64,000 bases of DNA, taken from the NCBI GenBank assembly GCA_015680685.1, contig MNCI01003080.1:157396-221395 (forward strand), read 5' to 3'. Shown here piece by piece: positions 56,708-64,000 of this stretch. A program made the position numbers and the translations under genes. The notes beneath the pieces were generated by a model. The model was not told where the DNA came from. It saw nothing but the letters and a program-made list of their open reading frames with translations, and ran no database searches. The DNA is from Gnetum montanum. Lineage: Eukaryota > Streptophyta > Gnetopsida > Gnetales > Gnetaceae. Position 1 is the stretch's first letter. Each line of letters opens with the position of its first letter.

Positions 56708-59700
56708 TCAGCTGGCCTCATCAGCCTTCTGTTTCTTAGGCATTCTGTAGCCACCAACCACGCAGGCATGATCCCTTTCAAAGGGCTCTAACGTCACTTG
56801 CTCAAACGGTTTAAACTGCTCCTTCTGCAGTTTCTTTACCTCTTGAGCAAATACTGCCTCTGCTGGGACAGTTGAGTCAATACAATTGGCCTAAAACAAA
56901 CATACAGAACAGTTAGTTGAATAATTTCACCTCAGGTAGCATAGCATTGAAATAGTAAAACATATCTCCCTGATGCATACCTTGATAGATATTATAAAAT
57001 GACCTCCGTTCTTCAGAAAATGGTGAGCATTTAAGGCAACAATTCGAGCCTGTGACAAGTAAATTAAACTCTTTCAGCCTTATAATGTCCCCATAAATCA
57101 TAAATTAACTATAGCCTACCTAAAATGACAATGATGAATTGTTCTACATGAGAACCATTTTTTAAGTGTTCTGCTATGAACATAGGACAGGGTAACATTC
57201 AATACATTATATCATGAAACCATGTAAATTACGTAAACAATATATAAGACACCATGGCATCAGACACTCGATTGGCATCACCCAATCATGATGTCATGAA
57301 GGGGAATCCGAGTAAATTCATCCTTTGCCAGGCAACCACTTTCATTAGATAATTATGCAAAGATGTATTAAAAGAAAATTACAGAAAACGCTGGGAAAAA
57401 AGAACCACAAAACTTTGACTAATAAAAGTTAGCCTTCAACAGAGCGCATTTTAGAGCATTGGAAATCCGGGTGACGTCACCCATAATGTCCAAAACATGC
57501 ACTCTTCTTCCTTTGCTAGTTGACATTTCAAATATAAACTTAACATCAGAAAAACTGCTACCAAAAACAAAAGGTAAGCATCTCTAAATATACCAACAAG
57601 GAAGATGCTTTCAAAACTGTACCCTAAAAATTTATAACGGACATTCAAATTCCAGTTTAAGTTGTCCAAATAAAGACATGAAGTGCAAGATATAGAAATG
57701 ACCACACCCCTAAGCAACATTAACCGCTGAAACTTTAAGATAGCTCAAGCCCCAAACCTCACTTTGAAACAATATCAACTTTCAATAAATATTAAAGTGG
57801 CAAAAACTGTAAAAGTAATGGTGAGCATGCTTAATAACCATAAATAAACAATAAACAAAACACTTTGAGCGTCAGAAGCTCGAATGGCATCATCTGTCTG
57901 TGACATCCTGAAGGGGAATCCGAGCGAGTTCATCCTTTGCTCAACCAAGTGACATGATTCATTCATGCTCATAACCAAAAATAAATAGCCATACCTGATC
58001 AGGCTGAGCTACATCAGCAAAGATAACATCAACCATACCAAGCAGCATTCTATACCGCGCTGGGTGTCTAGCATCCTCAATAATAGGTATAACATTAGTA
58101 CGCTTTTTCGCCATGTTCACTAGGTCACGTCCACTCCTATGAGAAAATTCAACCGCATATACAATTCCAGTCTAACATGAATATAGACATCCATATTAGC
58201 AAAATAGTGGCTCAAATTCTAACTAATAATGAAAATCCAATGTCATAAAAATAACTACATTAATTAACATTTCTTACAGGGCCAACAACGTCAGAGACAT
58301 GTGAAACAGTGGTACCGGATGCAGCACCCAGATAAAGAACATGAGAACCAGGTTTCTGCACACAGTGAGATCAGATAAGTATGCCTGAAGTTAAATGCTA
58401 AAATGTTGTTGAGGAAAAAAGGACAAATTTCATGCTCCTTACAATCCAGATGTTGTCAACTCCACCCAGAATCGCCGCTGCCAGTTTTGACCTAAATGGA
58501 TTCCACACCCTGTACTCGGTTTTGGTGCCATCATCATTCTGCGTGAAAGAGATTTGAGTTGAAGATTACACTTCAAAGAATTCCGTATCACATGATTTAT
58601 GCAGCTTATGGAAAACTACAAACATAAAACTATCCTGTTGTTAACACAATTCTGACTCGCACTAACATGTGTCACGATTAACTTTTGAAAGTTTAAACTT
58701 TCTTCAAATTTAAGACAGAACATCTATTTCTTGGACCACAGGGAAATACATATAGAACATCCAATGAGAAATGTTAAGGCATAATGTCAAAACATCATTT
58801 GCAGTGAACGGCTCCACTACCAACTTCCATGATAATAATAACTTAGTCTCTCACTCAAAATAATCGATACGTAGTATAAGTTTAGAAGCTGATGCTCAGG
58901 GCATTAGACAAATTTTAGTATTTCATACATAAAACCAAATTATCTAGTTCACATTCGACATGTGCATGTCAGATGATCCAAACAAGTTCCCATGCAGAAA
59001 AGCCTAAGCCCAACGCAAATCTACGCCAAAATAAAATACTTCACTCCAACAAGCAAACAAGGAGTATAAAAACTGAAATCACATTCAACCTTAACTACAT
59101 AGTTTACTCCTTCAAGAAAAAACCCTACCTGCTTTCTAAAGCCATTGAAACTTGTCTAAATAGTTACCTATTCAGAAAAAAAAATCCCTGCCTGGTTTCT
59201 AAAACCAATGACAGGTAAAACACGCAGACCAAAAACAAGAAAATATAGAAGTTTCAGCTTCTATTTCTTAACACAAACCTGAACACTGATTCTCTTCTCG
59301 CCATAGACGCTTTCACCGGCGACCATGTTCTTCGTAACAAGAGCATCCTCCTTCGCCTTGGCAATGAATACTCCCTCATGACGATGAGGCTCAATCACAA
59401 CCTTGGAACCTCCCTTCATTCCTCCTCCTCTTCCACCGCGGCCGCCTCTGCCTCCTCCTCTGCCACCGCCTCTTCCGAAGCCTCTTCCTCCTCCTCTTCC
59501 ACCTCCGCCACCGCGGCCCCATCCTCTACCGCCATCTCCTCGGCCGCCTCTAGCCCCTCCTCGCCCTAAAACGAAAAAACCACAACAAAAATCTCAACTT
59601 GATCAGACACATAAATAATGCTGGCTAGGAAACTCGAAAAACTCTGGAACTCAACAAAAATCTCAGCTTGATCAGAAACAAAAGTGCTGGAGATGAATCT

Positions 59701-60245
59701 CATTAAAATCTAAAACTCGATAAAAATAACAGCTCCATCAGAAACGGAAGTACTGGAGATAAATCGACGAAAAATCCCAAACTCGACAACAATCTCATCT
59801 TAATCGGAAACAGAAACACTTCTAGGCAAGAATCCACCAAACAATCTGAAACTCGACGACACTCTGGCTTAATCAAAAACAGAAACATTCCTAGAAAGGA
59901 ATCTACAAAAATGTGTGAAACAGAAACACTTTGTAGAACTGAATCTTGAAAACCTCTGAAACTCGGCAAATGATTAAGCAGACGCCCTGGCGATGAATCT
60001 ACTACAAATCCGAAACTCGATAACAATCGCAGCTTAATCGGACACAGAAATACTCCTAGCGATAAATATACTCGACAACAATCTCAGCTTAATCAGTAAC
60101 AGAAATGCTACTGGAGATGAATCTACAAAGTGCTTAACACACTGACATGTATGATTTCGTCTTGTAACAAACGAAGAAAACAAATGTCTGAAACAAATCA
60201 GTTGCGAGATGTTAGGTATGATTTCGTACCTCTTGGAGGCCTCAT
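56708..60245 (-). CDS. Fibrillarin, rRNA 2'-O-methyltransferase
   Basis: Seven minus-strand exons: 60230-60245, 59279-59565, 58443-58538, 58278-58355, 57995-58171, 56981-57049, 56708-56890. All introns are GT-AG and the joined frame gives 301 residues, normal for the family. Start MRPPRG leads into a Gly/Arg-rich GAR domain (to about residue 60), typical for nucleolar retention and RNA binding. Then come [33 protein letters not shown], the SAM-binding [61 protein letters not shown] and C-terminal YRMPKKQK. Fibrillarin is the methyltransferase of box C/D snoRNPs in the nucleolus. Intron 5 carries two snoRNAs. The short first exon (16 coding nt) is fixed by the in-frame splice. Confidence 0.96.
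57256..57329 (-). ncRNA. Intronic box C/D snoRNA 1 in fibrillarin intron 5
   Basis: 74 nt on the gene's strand. The terminal stem GGCA/TGCC brackets box C-like AGGATGA and box D CTGA. A C'-like GTGATGC precedes the second guide. The guide upstream of the D' position, TCGGATTCCCCTT, is complementary over 13 nt to a plant 25S rRNA segment I recall as AAGGGGAATCCGA. This predicts 2'-O-methylation of a G in that run by the N+5 rule. Arabidopsis fibrillarin genes are known to host a C/D snoRNA (U60f) in an intron. Identity with U60f is inferred, not checked. Confidence 0.72.
57867..57942 (-). ncRNA. Intronic box C/D snoRNA 2 in fibrillarin intron 5
   Basis: 76 nt, 5' of snoRNA 1 in the same intron and clearly its paralogue. 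Terminal stem GAGC/GCTC differs in sequence from that of snoRNA 1 but still pairs, which argues for maintained structure. Box C-like AGGATGA, the D' guide CTCGGATTCCCCTT, C'-like GATGATG and box D CTGA are visible. The shared D' guide means both would target the same 25S site; the second guide differs (GCCATTCGAGCTT versus GCCAATCGAGTGT). Confidence 0.7.
59600..60135 (-). repeat. About 60-bp degenerate repeats in fibrillarin intron 1
   Basis: On the plus strand the words AAACTCGA(C/T)AACAATCTCAGC, TTAATCGGAAACAGAAA and GGAGATGAATCTAC recur about seven to eight times with a 55-65-bp period. They fill most of the 664-bp intron 1. No coding role is evident; minus-strand open frames here are by-products. 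Confidence 0.75.
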
Positions 60246-60361
60246 TGCAGAAGACTCGAGTCGCGAAAACACAACAGACGAAAGAATTCTCGTGCAGATT
60301 ACAGAGCTGGACTGCCTTCTTGCTTTCTCTCTAGCATCATGGTTAATATCGTCCGTCTGCT

Positions 60362-60388
60362 AAACCCTAGCGCGCTCAAAAACCCTAG
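60362..60388. promoter_or_regulatory. Two telo-boxes in the fibrillarin promoter
   Basis: AAACCCTAG occurs at 60362-60370 and 60380-60388, about 120-140 bp upstream of the fibrillarin start codon. Telo-boxes (AAACCCTA) are common in plant promoters of ribosome-biogenesis and translation genes and act with other elements in cycling cells. The placement next to a nucleolar gene fits. The transcription start is not determined. Confidence 0.7.
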
Positions 60389-60589
60389 AGTGTTATACCA
60401 AGGAAGGGATGGAATCAAATGATAAATTGTTTGATTTTCTCGTCGAAACCCCTTGTTTCTCTCATTTCTGTTTTACTTGAAAAATAAAATAAATGTGATG
60501 TCAGAACCAATAAATAAAATATAAAGATATTAAAAGTGGTATATATAGCCTGCATTATAAGTCGAGTAATACATCCCTATTATTTGATT

Positions 60590-61530
60590 GATATTAAAAG
60601 TGATCTACTGAACTTACAGATGGTAATGAGCCTTTGGTATACGTCCCTTAAAATTTTGTGATACGTCACATATACAACATCGTAGCCCTTGGTAGGAAGT
60701 CACGTATATGTCTCAAACTAAGCAAATTCCTATAAATATAAGCTACCTGCTGCATTTGTGAGACATTTTGGGCATAGCTATAACCAAAGTCGTGCAATTT
60801 GATTTTGTAGCATAGAAACACAAGGCGAGTGCTTGCCTCATGAATTCAAGTTAATTGTAAAGTGTCTTATTCAAGTAATATATACTTGGATGCAATTAAT
60901 GAACGATAAGAAGACCAAGATTGATTCTCTTTCACTACAACACTTTAACATAGTTTATATTTACTTTAATATATTATTTTATTTCCCAATCAATTTAGCT
61001 TAATATTTACATTTTCGATGCATGTTAATCAATCAATGGAATGAGTGCAATCTAGTTTCAAGTGTTCAAATGTATTGGCTTGGCAATCCTAGTAACGATA
61101 ACACTTGGTTTGCTAATAGCAATATTGCTTGATAATCGTAATGGCTGCACATGTATAGGATGTGATGGCAAGTTAGAAATGAACACTCATTGCCCTTAGG
61201 CTAAAATAGAATTTATTTTATAATTAAATTAATTAATTCATTCATATGCTTTTTTATTAGTTTAATAATAGGTCAAACAACATCAATGATCATGTGCCTC
61301 ACATAGGGGGTTGGAACCTCGAAAGAATTGCGATGTAGTTCATTTAGAACTGTGTAACTCAGCATTGCCTACCAAAATCAAACTCATGACTTGGAGCTTT
61401 CAAATCAAGAATCTTATCATTAGGCTAACACCTCATTGTTCATGTGCCTCACACAGACTAAACCATATAAGATACAAAGGCCACCACTGGTTTAGATGGG
61501 AAGACAACGAACTATGATCACATAAGGCAA
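60590..61530 (+). mobile_element. Ancient LTR relic related to the GATATC family
   Basis: Collinear but much diverged from the family LTRs. It has a TATA-like TATAAATATAAGC near 60732, then GATAAGAAGACCAAGATTGATT, TGGAATGAGTGCAATC, TGCCCTTAGGCTA, and finally GACTAAACCATA followed by GATGGGAAGACAACGAACTATGATC. The exact ends are eroded and no target duplication is visible. It lies 350 bp beyond the fibrillarin start, in opposite orientation. Confidence 0.6.
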
Positions 61531-61572
61531 GCTATATGTTAAAGCTATATGTTTGGTTCATGAATTCAAGTT

Positions 61573-61822
61573 AGTTTGGTTCATGTGGCTTTGATGTCTT
61601 CAAATATGCACTCTATCTCCTACATCATGAAACTTAACAATTACATTGTATAATAGCCTAGTGGTCTTAGTCTTGGCCTAAACTTTTATACATATTAGCG
61701 TGTAACTATGTTACAAAGTCCCCAAATTTTCATGAATCAAACCAACATAAAGCTAAATCTTACGGGTGTGAAGCGAAGCCAGGAGAGGAAATGCGTCTCG
61801 CCATTTGCCTAAAATCGTAAAT
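61573..61822. repeat. Block shared with 19541-19624 and 21058-21240
   Basis: The two separate blocks from near 19.6 and 21.1 kb are adjacent here, without the 1.4 kb between them. Part 1 belongs to the N-terminal part of a LINE-like ORF on the minus strand. Whether this is the ancestral or the deleted form cannot be decided from one window. Confidence 0.65.
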
Positions 61823-62580
61823 TTACATTGCTCATTAGGTTCAATTTTGTGACCATTGGTGCTCTTCACCCAATTCTTCCCTTTTGCTATGCTATTGCAT
61901 CGCCGAGCGCTCTTGCACTCTGTGACCCATGGCGATGTTGCCGTAGGCCACTTCGCCTCACCCACTCACTAGTGGTGAGCAGTTGCGACTTTGTTCTTTG
62001 CATATTACTTCCTCCTATCATGTTACTTGGGGTCTTTGCGCCTCACGCCTTCTCTCATTATTAGTGCTTGCTACTCTGCCTTTCTCTATGTTTGATGATT
62101 CATGATGGCGGCTTTCCGTAGTTTTCTCTACTACGGTTGTTGCGGTTACTGCTTGGCTATTCTATGTTGCAGCTAGGTGGATCTACATTGCTATTGTGTT
62201 GTGGTAGTGTGGGGCTTTGCTACTTTGTGTTGGCTATGTAGTGTGTCCCTAAGTATTTTCTCAGTGGTTGGGGGATTTCTCTATGGTTGTTGTTGGTGTG
62301 ACTATTGCACTTGCCTTGTGGGTTGGTGTCATGGCTGAATTTGTTGTTCTATGTCGCTACTGTGTTGTTTGGCATTGCTATGGGGTTGTGTTCTAGCATT
62401 GCATATTGTTCTTCTTTGTGGAGGTGTGGTGGTGGTGTACACTTGCTCTGCAGTGGTGGGTGGTTTTGCTGGTGCTGCAAGGTCAGTTTTGTGCAAGTAT
62501 CGCAATGGCGGATTTGCCTGGTTCTGCTCCCCATTAGGAAAGTTTCTCTAATGTGCCTAAAATTGACTTTCTTCTTCTAG
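61823..62580. other. GC/T-rich stretch, no assignable gene
   Basis: G+T-rich plus strand with many Leu/Cys/Val-rich frames on both strands and no recognisable domain. It precedes the LINE ORF1 remnant at 62581 and could be the 5' region of that LINE. Confidence 0.4.
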
Positions 62581-63634
62581 ATGATATTTTTGATGCAGTT
62601 TCCAAAGAATTTGCAATGTGCTTTATTTATCTTCAAATAGTGGGGTTTTTATTGAGGTTTCAAAGTATCAACAGACAAATCCAAAACCTCCTTTAACCCT
62701 AGGCCATTCAAGTTTCTCATGCCCATTACTACGCTCGAAACTTTATTCTGGTGGAATTATCCAAGGCCTCTTAGGTCAAAAAGGCTCTCTCTCTAAAAAT
62801 TTTTCCAACATGGAATGCAACTCTAATAGCACGCACCTAGAGATTTGACTTTAATGTTAATGAACCAGCCTTTAACACAATTCCCTATTATGTAGAATTG
62901 CCAAATCTTCCACTCATTTTTCATCTATAAAGAGGGACATCGTGAGCACCCTTAGTTCTATTATTTTTTACCATAGCATTGTGATCAATGGAACTCAATT
63001 TTTTATTACATTGAACTCGATATAGCTCTTAGGAAAATCTTATTAACCCTTGTAGCCAGTAGAAAATTATTTACCCAAAAAGTCAATTATTTTTATCTTC
63101 CAAACTCGTGTAGCTACTATCATAGGGCCAAGCATCATATCTTGGCATGTCCCTTCTTAGCTAAGAAGAAACAATTCGTAGCACCCCTAAAACCTATTTC
63201 CTAGACACACCATCCTACCCACTCTCAAAACGCTTTAGATTTAGATCCTCTTCACAAATAGCTCCAAAGTCCTCCTCTCTATCTGGTCCCTCCAAGATAC
63301 AAATGCCATAGTTGGGTACACACACCTCAGCCCATGTCATCCCCTCCAAGTCATTCAAGGACTCTGTCTTGGGTGAGCAGTTTGTGATGGGCAATGGAAT
63401 GAAACGAGTCAAAGCTTTCTTCCTTACAACTCCACCTTCCACTTCCTCTTCACTAAACACTTCCAAGGCCCCTGTCTCTACCAACAAATCCTTTGCCCTC
63501 CTTTCTTAAATAATGGAAGTTGATACTTCAACTTCTGAACCTTCTATTGACCTCTCAGTTGACATGCCCTTTACTTCCCCATGAACATTCTATCATGGAA
63601 CATTCGAGGCCTTACTAATAGGCTTCAACAAAAG
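62581..63634 (+). pseudogene. LINE ORF1 remnant and start of ORF2
   Basis: Plus strand. ORF2 begins at ATG 63581 with MNILSWNIRGLTNRLQQK, the standard start of a plant LINE endonuclease, and is cut off at 63634 by an LTR. Upstream, short frames (62618-62848; 63312-63509, ending STSSSLNTSKAPVSTNKSF) with stops are the likely end of ORF1, though no zinc knuckle is visible. A second LINE in this window (32568) starts ORF2 with the similar MLVLSWNVGGL. Confidence 0.6.
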
Positions 63635-63920
63635 TGATGAGACGCGATTCGCATGAGCCACAATATCGCAGCTACCGCGATATCGCGTCATCCCCTGCGA
63701 TATCGTGTATGCGTTATCGCGGTCCGTCGCCATATCTATAAATAAGAGGCTGCTCTCCCTTGTTTCCCCATCCTAGGCTAGAAGTAGGGAAACATTATAC
63801 CTGAACGCAAGTTGTGTACGGCAATAAAGACGAGCTTTGTGGATAAACCTTGCAATGCATAAAATAGGATTTTATTACTTGTTATTTCTTACATGTTATT
63901 TCCTACCTGTTATTTATTAC
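63635..63920 (+). mobile_element. Partial LTR G, GATATC family (B-like)
   Basis: Starts TGATGAGACGCG. The U3 has GATATC palindromes (ccgcgatatcgcgtc, tgcgatatcgtg), then CTATAAATAAGAGGC and the GAGCTTTGTGGATAAACCTTGC block of the B subfamily. It breaks off at about 63920, where a new LTR start follows. It interrupts the LINE ORF2. Confidence 0.85.
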
Positions 63921-64000
63921 TGATGAGACGCGGTTTGCGTCGGCCGCGATATCGCATCCNTAAATAACAGGTAGGAAATAACATGTAAGAAATAACAAGT
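63877..64000. repeat. 40-bp exact inverted repeat around a single N
   Basis: 63961-64000 is the exact reverse complement of 63877-63916, separated by a 39-bp LTR start and one N at 63960. An exact palindromic flip next to a gap base is typical of a scaffold-joining error. Confidence 0.8.
63921..63959 (+). mobile_element. Second LTR start, GATATC family
   Basis: TGATGAGACGCGG followed by GCGATATCGCATCC, that is, the first 39 bases of another LTR, cut off by an N. It is either a nested insertion or an assembly error. Confidence 0.6.

Larger units (their letters stand above)
55050..57897. repeat. Right copy of segmental duplication
   Basis: The unexpanded counterpart of 44761-51553, containing the second tRNA-Gly relic and the 3' half of the working fibrillarin gene. 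Short tandem duplications occurred here independently: a 29-bp unit (AAGACATTTGAAGTTGGTTT) at about 55158-55218 and an about 47-bp unit (TCAGGTAATATCTGAA) at about 55873-55965. Confidence 0.88.

Noticed and set aside
59378-59618. Plus-strand frames rich in Ser/Ala or Pro across the fibrillarin GAR exon
   Set aside because: They are antisense readings of the Gly/Arg codons of fibrillarin exon 2, which has correct splice sites and conserved protein on the minus strand.

Overview
The window reads as a repeat-rich, AT-rich nuclear locus of a land plant. It carries split genes with canonical GT-AG introns, a plant-type fibrillarin gene with telo-box promoter motifs, a PBL28-like receptor-like cytoplasmic kinase relic, plant LTR retrotransposons with a tRNA-Asp primer site, and plant LINEs. 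A large repeat-laden genome such as a gymnosperm would fit, but the species cannot be fixed from this sequence.

The only gene that looks intact is fibrillarin on the minus strand (start 60245, stop 56710). Its seven coding exons give 301 residues. Its 0.95-kb intron 5 holds two box C/D snoRNA genes (57867-57942 and 57256-57329), the arrangement known for Arabidopsis fibrillarin genes. An older tandem duplication (about 44761-51553 versus 55050-57897) copied the 3' half of the gene, one complete snoRNA and the 3' flank with a decayed tRNA-Gly. A broken PBL28-like kinase gene (51785-54284) lies between the copies. The left copy later received a LINE-derived insertion (45903-48805, 10-bp target duplication) and a solo LTR (49181-50006, 5-bp target duplication); the right copy preserves both empty sites.

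Most of the rest is nested transposable elements. One LTR family dominates. Its ends are TGATGA...TCATCA, its LTRs are about 0.8-0.95 kb, its U3 is full of GATATC palindromes, and its primer site resembles tRNA-Asp. It has Gag or Gag plus protease but no reverse transcriptase or integrase, so it is non-autonomous (TR-GAG-like). Three two-LTR elements (3337-9561 plus; 11802-18924 plus; 33184-39684 minus), three solo LTRs (26097-26944, 30786-31578, 49181-50006) and several fragments are present. Five of these six insertions have perfect 5-bp target duplications; the element at 3337-9561 has one mismatch. They sit inside older elements: a minus-strand Ty3/gypsy pol relic (1790-3336 and 9562-10250), a minus-strand LINE endonuclease (11415-11801 and 18925-19556), and a second minus-strand LINE (28100-32568).

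Other material includes tandem repeats with 39-bp, about 31-bp and about 60-bp periods, an unrecognised broken acidic repeat gene (22300-23110), an ancient LTR relic beside the fibrillarin promoter, and a LINE ORF1/ORF2 start near the right edge. The last 40 bases, after a single N, are an exact inverted copy of 63877-63916 and look like an assembly join. Long stretches between these features hold only AT-rich sequence in which I recognise nothing.
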